DNA of 64,000 bases from Synechococcus sp. Nb3U1 (GTDB lineage: Bacteria; Cyanobacteriota; Cyanobacteriia; Thermostichales; Thermostichaceae), in NCBI RefSeq assembly GCF_021533835.1, contig NZ_JAKFYQ010000001.1, positions 253,001-317,000 of the forward strand, given 5' to 3'. Shown piece after piece: positions 27,533 through 36,019 of this stretch (position 1 is the first letter of the stretch; each line of letters opens with the position of its first letter). Made by a program: the position numbers and the translations under genes. A model generated the notes under the pieces. That model was not told the origin of the DNA, made no database searches, and saw only the letters and a list, made by a program, of their open reading frames with translations.

Positions 27533-28816
27533 ATGGTTGCTAGCCCCACACTGGCCTCACCTTCGCCGGCTCACATTTGTCCCTATGCTCAAGCCTGTAG
27601 CTACCTTGATTGGGCGGCCCGCGAGCTAAAGCTGGATCCCGGTGTGTTAGCGATGCTCAGTACCCCCCGCAAAGTGGTGACGGTGGCGATCCCCGTGCGG
27701 CTAGATAACCAACAGATCCAAGTCTTGGCGGGCCATCGGGTTCAGCACTGCGATATCCTCGGCCCCTACAAAGGTGGGATCCGCTACCATCCGGCAGTCA
27801 CCCTAGAGGAAGTCTCGGCCCTAGCCATGCTCATGACCTGGAAGTGCGCCCTGATGGGCATTCCTTACGGTGGGGCCAAAGGGGGGATCCCCATCGATCC
27901 ACGGCGATATTCCGTCCCAGAGCTGGAGCGCATCACCCGCCGCTACACCAGCGAACTGATCAAAGACATTGGCCCCGCCATTGATATCCCGGCCCCTGAT
28001 ATGGGCACCTCCGCCCGCGAGATGGCCTGGATGATGGACACCTATTCCATGAACGTGGGCCATGCAGTGCCAGGGGTAGTGACGGGAAAACCCCTCTCTA
28101 TTGGCGGATCCCGAGGGCGCGAATTGGCCACCGGAAGAGGGGTGATGATCACGGTGCGGGAGGCTCTGGCCTTGCGAGGGGGATCCCTGGCGGAGGCAAC
28201 GGTGCTGATTCAAGGCTTTGGCAATGTAGGTGGGGCAGCTGCCAGCCTCCTACATCAGGCGGGGGCGAAAATCCTAGCGGTCTCCCGAGGCTCCGGTGGC
28301 ATCTACAACCCCAACGGTCTAGATATCCCTGCCCTCAAGGTTTACATGAATGAGCGGGGGGGCAACATGGCGAGCTTCCCTGAGGCTGAGCCGATCAGCA
28401 ATGCCGAGCTGCTGCTGCAAAAAGCAGATGTCTTGATCCCGGCGGCCTTGGAAAACCAAATTACCGAAGCCAATGCTGACAAAATTCAGGTACAGATCGT
28501 GGCGGAAGCCGCCAACGGGCCAACCACTCTTGCTGCCGACCGCATTCTCGAATCTCGAGGGATCACTGTGCTGCCGGATATTTTGACCAATGCCGGTGGA
28601 GTGGTGGTCAGCTACCTGGAGTGGGTTCAGGGCCTCTCCTACGTATTTTGGGACGAAGAGCGAGTCAACCAGGAGATGGAGGGCCTGATGGTACGGGCCT
28701 TTAGCCGGGTTGTCCAAGAAGCCGCAAATCGTCGAGTGCCGCTGCGGCTGGCTGCCTACACTCTGGGGGTAGGCCGAGTTGCCCAAGCCCTCCAGGATCG
28801 CGGCCTATACCCCTAG
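27533..28816 (+). CDS. gdhA: Glutamate dehydrogenase (Glu/Leu/Phe/Val family)
   Basis: 427 residues. Reversible amination of 2-oxoglutarate to glutamate with NAD(P)H. Seen: KGGIRYHPAVTLEEVSALAM, MTWKCALMGIPYGGAKGGIP (catalytic Lys region), PAPDMGTSAREMAWMMDTYS and the NAD-binding VLIQGFGNVGGAAASLL. The N-terminus is slightly extended (MVASPTLASPSPAHICPYAQ). With an exact NtcA box upstream, it joins PII, Amt and ArgB as part of nitrogen control in this window. Whether it works mainly in assimilation or breakdown cannot be told. Confidence 0.95.
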   Translation: MVASPTLASPSPAHICPYAQACSYLDWAARELKLDPGVLAMLSTPRKVVTVAIPVRLDNQQIQVLAGHRVQHCDILGPYKGGIRYHPAVTLEEVSALAMLMTWKCALMGIPYGGAKGGIPIDPRRYSVPELERITRRYTSELIKDIGPAIDIPAPDMGTSAREMAWMMDTYSMNVGHAVPGVVTGKPLSIGGSRGRELATGRGVMITVREALALRGGSLAEATVLIQGFGNVGGAAASLLHQAGAKILAVSRGSGGIYNPNGLDIPALKVYMNERGGNMASFPEAEPISNAELLLQKADVLIPAALENQITEANADKIQVQIVAEAANGPTTLAADRILESRGITVLPDILTNAGGVVVSYLEWVQGLSYVFWDEERVNQEMEGLMVRAFSRVVQEAANRRVPLRLAAYTLGVGRVAQALQDRGLYP

Positions 28817-28901
28817 AAGGTCAGTCCGGCTAATTGAGGGACAGGCTGTAAATTTGATCAATTGAAATGTTTTGAAATGTTTGCCCTGCTTGTGAACTAC
28901 T

Positions 28902-29014
28902 CCCGACGCTATGCCTACGGCAGACTACGCCAACATCTTATCCTTCGGGAAGCAAGCTACAGGTAGAGCGCGGGGCTAGGAACGACCTGCGGTCTACCTG
29001 CCTAGTAGCTAAAA
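28902..29014. repeat. 113-bp structured repeat, copy A (near tRNA-Leu)
   Basis: Matches 36581-36692 over its whole length, from CCCGACGCT to CTAGTAGCTAAA. Internal inverted repeats include CGCGGG (28969-28974) pairing with CCTGCG (28986-28991) across an 11-base loop. In copy B the same stem is CACAGG/CCTGTG, so paired bases have changed together. A second hairpin centres on TCCTTCGGGAAGCAAG. It lies 95 bases from tRNA-Leu. Probably a mobile-element end or structured RNA; no coding frame fits. Confidence 0.7.
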
Positions 29015-29109
29015 CTCGGCGCTCCGGTACAGGCCGTTCTGGATGAGAGTTTCCTGTGTCTGAACATCGAGGGTCAAGAGTAGAACCCAAGTCCAATCCA
29101 GCAAAACTA

Positions 29110-29190
29110 TGCGGATGGCGAGACTCGAACTCGCAAGGTAGAACCACACGCCCCTCAAACGTGCGCGTATACCAATTCCGCCACATCCGC
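29110..29190 (-). tRNA. tRNA-Leu (anticodon GAG)
   Basis: The minus-strand sequence begins GCGGATG and ends CATCCGC plus discriminator A, giving a perfect 7-bp acceptor stem. The D-arm GCGGAATTGGTATACGC, anticodon loop TTGAGGG (anticodon GAG, genome CTC at 29154-29156) and T-arm GCGAG-TTCGAGT-CTCGC are all in place. The 3' CCA is not encoded. Confidence 0.93.
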
Positions 29191-29264
29191 TTCTGAGCTT
29201 AATCATCATAGCGGCAGATCCGCCTTGCTGTTAAGGGAACTGCCAACTTTGGCATAGAAAGGGG

Positions 29265-30260
29265 TCAAAGCTCTGTCCAAAACCGCTCGGAAAGATACTT
29301 GTCCGCCCCATCACAGAAAATCGTCACGACCACCCCAGCAGAAAGCTGACGCGCCACCTGCAGCGCTGCCACCACATTTGCCCCAGCGGAAATGCCCACC
29401 AATAAGCCTTCCTCCAACGCCAAGCGCTTCACCATTTTCTGAGCCGCTTCGGTGGAGATCTCCAGGTTGAGATCTGGCAGGGAGGGATCGTAAATGTCCG
29501 GCTTCAGGGCGGTGGCCATATGTTTTAACCCTTCCAACCCATGAAAAGGCGAGTCCGGCTGCATGGCGACGATTTGTATGTCCGGACGATAATCCCGCAA
29601 ACGGCGACCTACGCCCATACAGGTGCCGCTCGTGCCCAGTCCAGTGACAAAATGGGTCACCTGCCCTTGAGTTTGTTCCCAAATTTCCACCCCTGTGCCC
29701 TGGTAGTGGGCTTGCCAGTTGGCGGGGTTGCTGTATTGATCGGGGTAAAAGTAGAGCTCCGGATCCTCAGCATAAAGGGCACGTGCTTGTTCAATTGCTC
29801 CATCTGACCCAAGTGCCGGATCCGTGAGCACCAAATCTACTCCATAGGCGGTGAGGATCTTTTTGCGCTCTGGGCTGGCATTGGCCGGTAAAGCCAGCTT
29901 GACCTTGTACCCCAAAGCCGCCCCGATCCAAGCGTAGGCGATGCCGGTATTACCGCTGGTGGCATCCAGAATAATCTTGCCGGGGGTGAGTTTGCCCTGT
30001 CTCTCCCCCGTTTGAATCATATTCAGGGCGGGTCGATCCTTCACCGAGCCGCCGGGGTTGTACCATTCTGCTTTGGCATAGAGGCGCACCGTCTCGGGCA
30101 GATCAGCAGCAATCCGCCGCAGACGAATCAAGGGGGTCTGCCCCACCAGCTCAATCGGGCTGTCGACGGCAGGGATCAACAGGCGAGAGGAGGATTGAAT
30201 CGGAGACAAGCGGGATCCCTCGCTAAAAGATGGAGCGTGCCGTAGGCATTGGACAATCAC
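29265..30260 (-). CDS. cysM: Cysteine synthase, CysM-like
   Basis: 331 residues. PLP-dependent enzyme forming cysteine from O-acetylserine or O-phosphoserine and sulfide or thiosulfate. Seen: ELVGQTPLIRLRRI, PLP lysine in NPGGSVKDRPALNMI, DATSGNTGIAYAWIGAALGY (phosphate/substrate loop), VTGLGTSGTCMGVGRRL and GISAGANVVAAL. DSPFHGLEGLKHM near residue 240 favours the CysM type over CysK. The N-terminus carries about 30 extra residues, so the true start may be later. cysH at the far end of the window belongs to the same pathway but is not linked. Confidence 0.88.
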   Translation of the reverse strand: MIVQCLRHAPSFSEGSRLSPIQSSSRLLIPAVDSPIELVGQTPLIRLRRIAADLPETVRLYAKAEWYNPGGSVKDRPALNMIQTGERQGKLTPGKIILDATSGNTGIAYAWIGAALGYKVKLALPANASPERKKILTAYGVDLVLTDPALGSDGAIEQARALYAEDPELYFYPDQYSNPANWQAHYQGTGVEIWEQTQGQVTHFVTGLGTSGTCMGVGRRLRDYRPDIQIVAMQPDSPFHGLEGLKHMATALKPDIYDPSLPDLNLEISTEAAQKMVKRLALEEGLLVGISAGANVVAALQVARQLSAGVVVTIFCDGADKYLSERFWTEL

Positions 30261-30542
30261 TGCTCATCTTATCCCGGTCTTTTGGGCAATTTAGCCAACA
30301 ACTTCTTCATCCCTTTCAGGGTTGAGCATTGAGGATTGCAGGCCCAAAACAGGGATCCCATACAACCCCTAGCCCCTGCCCGGCGGCTGACTGTTTTCCC
30401 CAGTAGACTTTAAGATAGGGGGTAGAGTGTGAACCATCCCTACAGCACCCTGTTGCTCCGCAACGCCCGCCCCATCTCTGGCGGGGTGGAGGCCGTGATG
30501 GTGGAAACCGCACAAAGTGGGAACCTCACAAATCGGAGGGCC

Positions 30543-31682
30543 ATGGCAGAAATTGGCATTGTTACCGCCCAGAATTTCGATCGGCGGCGGGGCCAAATCC
30601 ATGTTTATGATGGCGAGGGCAAAGGCAAGTCTCAGGCAGCCCTGGGTGTTGTGCTGCGTTCCATAGGCTTAGGCATTGAAAATGCTGCTCCTAGCCGTGT
30701 GTTGTTGGTGCGTTTCTTGAAAGGGCCGGGCCGACCCTACGCCGAAGATTCCGCTATTGCTGCTCTGCAGCGGGGCTTCCCTCATTTGATCGATCAGTTA
30801 CGCACCGGACGGGGAGAGTTTTTCGGGCCAGAAGACATTACCAAGTTCGACCGGCAGGAGGCTCGCCGCGGTTGGGATGTGGCCAAAGGGGCCTTGGCCT
30901 CTGGGTTTTACTCGGTGGTGGTGTTGGATGAGCTGAACCCGGTGCTGGATCTGGGCCTATTGCCTGTGGATGAGGTGGTGAGCACCTTGCGGCAAAAGCC
31001 GGAACCGATGGAAGTGATCATCACGGGGCGGGGTGCCCCCAAAGAGATCATCGATTTGGCCGACCTACACTCGGAAATGCGCAGTATGCGCCAAGCAGAG
31101 GAAGTGAATCGCCACAATGGCCAGTTTCATTCCAGCGGCATTGAAATCTATACCGGAGCAGGCAAAGGCAAATCCACCAGCGCTTTAGGACGGGCTTTGC
31201 AGGCGATTGGGCGCGGTATTAGCAAAGATCTCTCCCATCGCGTGTTGATCATGCAGTGGCTGAAAGGAGGGACAGGCTACACCGAAGATGCGGCGATTCG
31301 GGCCTTGCGGGAAAGTTACCCCGACTTGGTGGATCACCAGCGCTGTGGCCGGGATGCGATCGTCTGGCGGGGCAAACAGCAGGAGATCGACTATGTAGAG
31401 GCAGAACGGGGTTGGGAGTTGGCACGGGCGGCCATGGCCTCGGGTCTGTACAAGACGATCATCATGGATGAACTCAACCCGACGGTGGATCTGGAGTTGC
31501 TGGATGTGGATCCGATCGTGCAGGCGCTCCTGCGCAAACCGCGCGATACGGAAATCATTATCACAGGCCGCTGCCACGCCCCGCTGCCCTACTTTGAGCT
31601 GGCCTCTGTGCATTCAGAAATGGTGAGCCACAAGCACTATGCTGAGCAGGGGGCCGATCTGCGGCGTGGAGTGGATTATTGA
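30543..31682 (+). CDS. Tandem CobO/BtuR-like P-loop protein
   Basis: About 379 residues from the ATG at 30543, preceded by GGAGGG; the frame is open from a GTG at 30429. Two similar halves each carry an ATP:cobalamin adenosyltransferase-like fold: IHVYDGEGKGKSQAALGVVL and IEIYTGAGKGKSTSALGRAL (Walker A), VVVLDELNPVLDLGLL and TIIMDELNPTVDLELL, EVIITGRGAP and EIIITGRCHA. Single-domain CobO is about 200 residues, so this is an internal duplication. Expected reaction is adenosylation of cob(I)alamin, but duplicated cyanobacterial forms may have another role. The stop overlaps the next start (TTGA). Confidence 0.85.
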   Translation: MAEIGIVTAQNFDRRRGQIHVYDGEGKGKSQAALGVVLRSIGLGIENAAPSRVLLVRFLKGPGRPYAEDSAIAALQRGFPHLIDQLRTGRGEFFGPEDITKFDRQEARRGWDVAKGALASGFYSVVVLDELNPVLDLGLLPVDEVVSTLRQKPEPMEVIITGRGAPKEIIDLADLHSEMRSMRQAEEVNRHNGQFHSSGIEIYTGAGKGKSTSALGRALQAIGRGISKDLSHRVLIMQWLKGGTGYTEDAAIRALRESYPDLVDHQRCGRDAIVWRGKQQEIDYVEAERGWELARAAMASGLYKTIIMDELNPTVDLELLDVDPIVQALLRKPRDTEIIITGRCHAPLPYFELASVHSEMVSHKHYAEQGADLRRGVDY

Positions 31683-32452
31683 CGAGATCTTTTGCAACCA
31701 TTCTGAATCCAGCTGTGTTAGCTCCCTGTTTGTTACCTCATCTATCACTTCATCCCGATCCGACAAATCTGGCGCATCTGCTGCTCTCTCTGTGTCAGAC
31801 GGAGGTGTGGGTAGAGGGATCCGAGCATCTTCCCGAAGGGCCGATGGTGGTGGTGAGCAATCATCGCAGTTTTCTGGATGCACCGGTGCTGATTGCGGGG
31901 TTGGGGCGCCCGATTCGTTTTGCCTGCCACTATTACCTGTCGCAAGTGCCGCTGCTGCGAGAAATTGCCCTGGGGTTGGGCTGTATTCCTCTCAGACAGG
32001 GATCCCAGCGGCAGATGCATTTCTTTCGGCAGGCGCAGGCTAGTCTGGCGGCGGGCATAGGGGTAGGGATTTTCCCAGAAGGGGCTGAGCAGATCACTCG
32101 CGAAACTTTGCCCCAGGAGGTGGGGCGTTTTCAGCCCGGTTTTGCCCATTTGGCCTTGGCCTCGGGTGTGGATCCCTTGCCGATTGTGCCGGTGGCGGTG
32201 CGGGTGCAGGAAGAATGGCGGGGGGTAGATATCCCAATGGCATTTTTCCGCTGGTTTGATCCAACTGAGCCGATGTTTCAGCAGGAAACCGGGCATCCGG
32301 TGGTGTTTTATCGTCGCGTTGCCCTCAAGGTGGGATCCCCCCTTTGGCTGACTCACTCACAGCGCTGTGGATCCCGGCAGGAACGGCTGCAGGTGATTCA
32401 ACAGTTGGCTGCTACTGCTCGAGAACAAGTACAAGCTGGATTGAACAATTGA
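31679..32452 (+). CDS. 1-acylglycerol-3-phosphate-type acyltransferase (LPLAT family)
   Basis: 257 residues from a TTG start that overlaps the previous stop. The acyltransferase motifs are present: SNHRSFLDAP (the H-x4-D catalytic motif), GCIPLRQGS, and VGIFPEGAEQITRE (the FPEG block). The C-terminal half resembles the plant phytyl ester/diacylglycerol acyltransferase group more than PlsC, but this is weak. It sits 10 bases before an alpha/beta hydrolase on the same strand. The pair mirrors the two halves of chloroplast phytyl ester synthases. Confidence 0.78.
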   Translation: MTRSFATILNPAVLAPCLLPHLSLHPDPTNLAHLLLSLCQTEVWVEGSEHLPEGPMVVVSNHRSFLDAPVLIAGLGRPIRFACHYYLSQVPLLREIALGLGCIPLRQGSQRQMHFFRQAQASLAAGIGVGIFPEGAEQITRETLPQEVGRFQPGFAHLALASGVDPLPIVPVAVRVQEEWRGVDIPMAFFRWFDPTEPMFQQETGHPVVFYRRVALKVGSPLWLTHSQRCGSRQERLQVIQQLAATAREQVQAGLNN

Positions 32453-32461
32453 GTATCAAGT

Positions 32462-33259
32462 ATGGAGCCAATGGTGTCTACCCTTGTTAGCCCTTCGACA
32501 GGATCAAGCTGTGAAGAACGGCCTCTCCTGTTGTATCTGCCAGGGATGGATGGCACAGGCGATTTGTTTTACCGGCAGGCGCAAGCCTTGCAGCAGGAGT
32601 TTCGCATTCGCCCCTTGAGCTTGAACCACTCAGAATCGGGGGAGAACTGGGAAGCCCTGGCGGATTGGGTGGGATCCCAACTGGAAGAAGGGGGAACCTA
32701 CCTATGTGGGGAGTCTTTTGGGGCCTGCTTAGCCTTACAGGTAGCGACTCGTTGGCCGCAGCAGTGTCGGGGCTTGATTTTGGTGAATCCGGCCTCTTCG
32801 TTGCGGCGGGGGCCGTGGTGGATGGCGGGCCGCTTTCTATTGCCGTTTATGCCCCAGGGACTTTACCGCCAACTGTCGGAGCGGGGGTTGGAGTTCTTGG
32901 CGGAGTTGAGCCAGATGGAGCCTGAAGATCGGGAGCAACTGCGCCAGGCGGTTCACAGTGTCGATCAGGAGGTGGCGGCCCATCGTTTGGCTCTGCTGGG
33001 ATCCTTTGCGGTGGATGAATTGCCGCTGGAATCCTTGCCTCTGCCCACACTCTTGGTGGCGGGAGGACGAGATCGCCTGTTGCCCTCCGTGAATGAGGTG
33101 CGGCGGCTGGCGGAACGGCTGCCCCAGGTACAGGTGGAGATCTCTCCCTACAGTGGCCATGCCTGTTTGTTAGAACGGCAGATGAACCTACGGCGCTACC
33201 TGCTGAAGCGGGATAGCCTTCTTGCCCAACCTCTGTTCAGTTCCTCTGGATCACGGTAA
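32462..33259 (+). CDS. Alpha/beta hydrolase
   Basis: 265 residues. Standard fold features: LLYLPGMDGTGDLFYRQAQA (oxyanion region), nucleophile elbow LCGESFGACLALQ with Ser in G-E-S-F-G, acid region TLLVAGGRDRLLPSV and catalytic His in YSGHACLLE. It resembles the hydrolase half of plastid phytyl ester synthases (PGMDGTG). Likely acts on esters or acyl lipids; the substrate is unproven. Closely follows the acyltransferase gene. Its last 23 bases overlap the convergent HAD gene. Confidence 0.82.
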   Translation: MEPMVSTLVSPSTGSSCEERPLLLYLPGMDGTGDLFYRQAQALQQEFRIRPLSLNHSESGENWEALADWVGSQLEEGGTYLCGESFGACLALQVATRWPQQCRGLILVNPASSLRRGPWWMAGRFLLPFMPQGLYRQLSERGLEFLAELSQMEPEDREQLRQAVHSVDQEVAAHRLALLGSFAVDELPLESLPLPTLLVAGGRDRLLPSVNEVRRLAERLPQVQVEISPYSGHACLLERQMNLRRYLLKRDSLLAQPLFSSSGSR

Positions 33260-33977
33260 GGGATCCCCATAAATCTGGGGTTCTTGCCTTGGCGGGCCTG
33301 GGATCCTGCTGGTGCTCGGCTCGATCCAACCAGAGGGCATTGAGTCCTGCCGCTTTTGCCCCCAGGTAATCTTGGTGGTAGCTATCGCCAATGTGCCAGG
33401 CTTGCTCAGAAGGGATCCCTTGCGCCTTGAGGGCGGCGTGAAAAATCTTCGCATCCGCTTTGGCATAGCCCACCCGGGTGGAGAGGGTGATGCTGGAAAA
33501 GTATTCCTCCAACTGCAGCTGCTTCAACACCGGCACCAGGCGGCTATCGAAATTGGAGATTACCCCCAGCTGGATCCCTTGTTCTCGCAAAGTTTGCAAA
33601 ACGGGCAGCGTTTCTGGATACAGTTCCCAGGGATCCCTTCCGGCAAACAGCTCAAACACCTGGTCGAAAAAAGCCTCAAATTCGGGGAAACCCGCCAGGG
33701 ATCCCGTTTGATCGCCCAGTTGCTCGCCAAATTGGCTAAAAGTATCCTGTACCACCTGGTGCCACCAAGCCCGTTCCCAGGCCAACAAATCCGATCCCGT
33801 CAAACCTGGTCGTGCCCCCGCTGGAGCCCTAGCGAACGCCTGATAAAACGCCCGATCCAACCCTCGCGGATCCACCCGCACCCCATAGTCTGCCGCCACC
33901 TGACCGTAGATTTCCCCCACACTGCCCCGCACCCGAAACAGCGTGCCCACCGCATCGAAAAACAGCACCGACACCAT
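33237..33977 (-). CDS. HAD-superfamily hydrolase (subfamily IA, HDHD3/REG-2-like)
   Basis: 246 residues. Motif I reads LFFDAVGTLF, so the nucleophile Asp is present but the second Asp of DxD is Val, as in the HDHD3/REG-2 group. Motif II is GVISNFDSR, motif III has VGYAKADAKIF, and motif IV WHIGDSYHQDYLGAKAAGL. The changed second Asp, normally the acid/base, suggests unusual or weak phosphatase activity. Its start abuts the phoH stop (shared base 33977), indicating co-transcription with phoH. Confidence 0.85.
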   Translation of the reverse strand: MVSVLFFDAVGTLFRVRGSVGEIYGQVAADYGVRVDPRGLDRAFYQAFARAPAGARPGLTGSDLLAWERAWWHQVVQDTFSQFGEQLGDQTGSLAGFPEFEAFFDQVFELFAGRDPWELYPETLPVLQTLREQGIQLGVISNFDSRLVPVLKQLQLEEYFSSITLSTRVGYAKADAKIFHAALKAQGIPSEQAWHIGDSYHQDYLGAKAAGLNALWLDRAEHQQDPRPAKARTPDLWGSLTVIQRN

Positions 33978-34960
33978 TACTCCCGCGCCTCGTACCGCTC
34001 ATAAGCATCGACAATCCGCTGCACCAAAGGATGGCGCACCACATCCCGCTGGTCGAAGTAGCAAAAGGCAATTCCTTCCACTCCCCCCAAAATCCGTTCT
34101 GCTGTTGCCAAACCCGAAGGGCGGTGGCTGCCCAGATCCGTTTGGGTCAGATCCCCAGTAACCACCATGCGCGACTTAAATCCCAGGCGGGTGAGCACCA
34201 TCTTCATCTGCTCGGGGGTAGTGTTCTGGGCTTCATCCAAAATAATGAAGGCATTGCTGAGGGTACGGCCCCGCATATAGGCCAGCGGTGCCACCTCGAT
34301 CACCCCTTGTTCCATCAGTTGTGGCAATTGGGGCGGGTCGATGAATTCAAAAAGAGCGTCGTACAGAGGGCGCAGATAGGGATCCACCTTTTCTACGAGA
34401 TCCCCTGGCAAGAAGCCCAACTTTTCCCCTGCTTCCACCGCCGGTCGGGTCAGGATCAAGCGCTCGTACTCCCGGTTTTGTAGAGCTGCTATCGCCATGA
34501 CCGCCGCCAAGTAAGTTTTGCCAGTACCTGCTGGGCCAATACCAAAGCAGAGATCGTGGGCACGAATGGCTCCCACATAATCTTGCTGGCGGGGAGTTTT
34601 TGGGCGGATCAATTCTCCTTTGCGCGTCCGGGCTAAAACGGCGGTCTGCGCCTGTTGGTAGGCTGGAGCCTCTTGGTTGGAGAGGGCGCGAAAGGCTTGT
34701 TCAGCATCGATAGTAGTGATGGGGTGCCCAGTTTGCCAAAGGGGCTTGAGTAACTCCAGCCATTGCCGCACCTGCTGCCGCTGTTGTGGGGTGCCTTTCA
34801 GGTAGAGATCTTGCCCCCGTAAGGTGACCAATGCGCCGCTGTAGCGGCTGATCCATTTCAGGTTGGCCTCTCGCACACCCGCCAAGGACATCGCTTGCTG
34901 GGGATCGGACAGAGGAATGACCTCAAAATCAGTGGCGGTGGAGGAGCAGTTGTCGTGCAT
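33977..34960 (-). CDS. phoH: PhoH-family ATPase
   Basis: About 327 residues from the Met of MHDNCSSTATDF at 34960; the frame is open to 35056 but that extension looks unlike protein. Seen: an N-terminal KH-like region, then FGIGPAGTGKTYLAAVMAIA (Walker A), LTRPAVEAGEKLGFLPGDL, AFIILDEAQNTTPEQMKMVL (Walker B) and RMVVTGDLTQTDLG. PhoH proteins are RNA-linked ATPases, often near ybeY; no ybeY lies beside it here. Directly upstream of the HAD gene in one transcription unit. Confidence 0.92.
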   Translation of the reverse strand: MHDNCSSTATDFEVIPLSDPQQAMSLAGVREANLKWISRYSGALVTLRGQDLYLKGTPQQRQQVRQWLELLKPLWQTGHPITTIDAEQAFRALSNQEAPAYQQAQTAVLARTRKGELIRPKTPRQQDYVGAIRAHDLCFGIGPAGTGKTYLAAVMAIAALQNREYERLILTRPAVEAGEKLGFLPGDLVEKVDPYLRPLYDALFEFIDPPQLPQLMEQGVIEVAPLAYMRGRTLSNAFIILDEAQNTTPEQMKMVLTRLGFKSRMVVTGDLTQTDLGSHRPSGLATAERILGGVEGIAFCYFDQRDVVRHPLVQRIVDAYERYEARE

Positions 34961-35056
34961 GCCATGGGTGCTAAGCACCCAGAAGACGTGTGATGGTGAT
35001 CTTATCAGAAGGGTTCGTGGGGACGCTGTGCATCCTGTGAGATCAAAGACCTTCAC

Positions 35057-35449
35057 AAATCTGGGCCCAGGTCTGAACCCATAGTCAATGTATCCTGGAA
35101 TACGAACTTAAGAAAGATCCTTCTCCCCCCAGGATTACCGCCAAGCCCGAATTCGGGCTTAAATCACAATAGTTTAACGGATCCCTAAGAGATATTGCAA
35201 AGGGCCTTTTTTGAGAATCTTGACTTTATCCATCAAGTAATCTTGGTATATCATTGAGGGCGTCTATAGACCGACTGATCTTCGCTTTGGTTGAAATCTT
35301 TAGTTGAAATCTTTGGGGCCTCTGCTCAGACTGGTCTTCCATTTTTTTTTGATTTAGGCAACTTTTGTTAACGTTCCTGGATCCCAGATTTTTAGGATCC
35401 ATCTTGTGTCACTTTCGTTTTGAAAGATTTCCCGAAAAAGGAGAAACCT
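35057..35449. other. 393-base intergenic region with possible promoter
   Basis: No protein-like frame was seen. It contains TTGACT (35220-35225) and TATATC (35247-35252), a possible promoter pair with a long 21-base spacer, and a run of ten T near 35342. It leads into the small lectin-like gene, whose ATG has a good AAAAAGGAG ribosome site. Confidence 0.35.
35290..35314 (+). repeat. Tandem 12-mer GTTGAAATCTTT, 13-bp period
   Basis: Two identical copies of GTTGAAATCTTT lie at 35290-35301 and 35303-35314, one base apart, 136 bases before the lectin-like gene. The period is slightly over one helical turn, as in activator-binding direct repeats. Function unproven. Confidence 0.4.
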
Positions 35450-35998
35450 ATGTCTACTCAATCTGCATCTGATACTTTGGGGTTGCCGGAAATGCAATTG
35501 GCTTCTGTTCCTGCCCAGATCATCTGTGATGGCAGTGACTTGGATTGGAGTCAGGCTTTGGTGATTGAGGGTAGCCATCCTGAAGAAGAGGGGTTGCAGG
35601 CGTGGATCTGCTTCCGAGGGCTACGGGTGAATCAAGATCTGGGCAACATTCTGCGCTGGGAGGAGCGTCCGCTACGGGCTAGCCGGATCCGATTTTCCGT
35701 CAACAATGTAGCCTGGCGCTACGGCTTCTCCTTTTCCACCGGGATCAAATCTCCTCTCGGTAAAGGGATCCCTACCCCCGACGGCTGGCGCTATCCTGGT
35801 CTCTGCCGCTACGGCATTGTTTTGTTCCAACCCAACGCCCAACTGGTGGCCCATCAGGTGCAAGAGGCTTCGCTAGAGCGGCCCCAAGAGGTAGATCTAG
35901 ATCCCAATCTGGATATTGGGTTCAATGTCAACGATGCCAAAGGCAGTTACGGCGACAACAGCGGCAGCTTTGATGTTTACCTGCAAGTGGTGGGGTGA
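35450..35998 (+). CDS. Small lectin-like (LecA/PA-IL-type) protein, tentative
   Basis: 182 residues from the ATG at 35450 with a strong ribosome site (AAAAAGGAG). The C-terminus GFNVNDAKGSYGDNSGSFDV resembles the calcium- and galactose-binding end of PA-I galactophilic lectins (N-D...Y-x-D-N-x-G). The rest (WRYGFSFSTGIKSPLGKGIP, DGWRYPGLCRYGIVLFQPN) is beta-rich and unlike anything I recognise. No signal peptide is seen, so it is probably cytoplasmic or released some other way. Its stop is only 4 bases from the edge of decayed tnpB DNA. The lectin assignment rests on one motif. Confidence 0.5.
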   Translation: MSTQSASDTLGLPEMQLASVPAQIICDGSDLDWSQALVIEGSHPEEEGLQAWICFRGLRVNQDLGNILRWEERPLRASRIRFSVNNVAWRYGFSFSTGIKSPLGKGIPTPDGWRYPGLCRYGIVLFQPNAQLVAHQVQEASLERPQEVDLDPNLDIGFNVNDAKGSYGDNSGSFDVYLQVVG

Positions 35999-36019
35999 AG
36001 TACCCGACGCTCATCGCAA

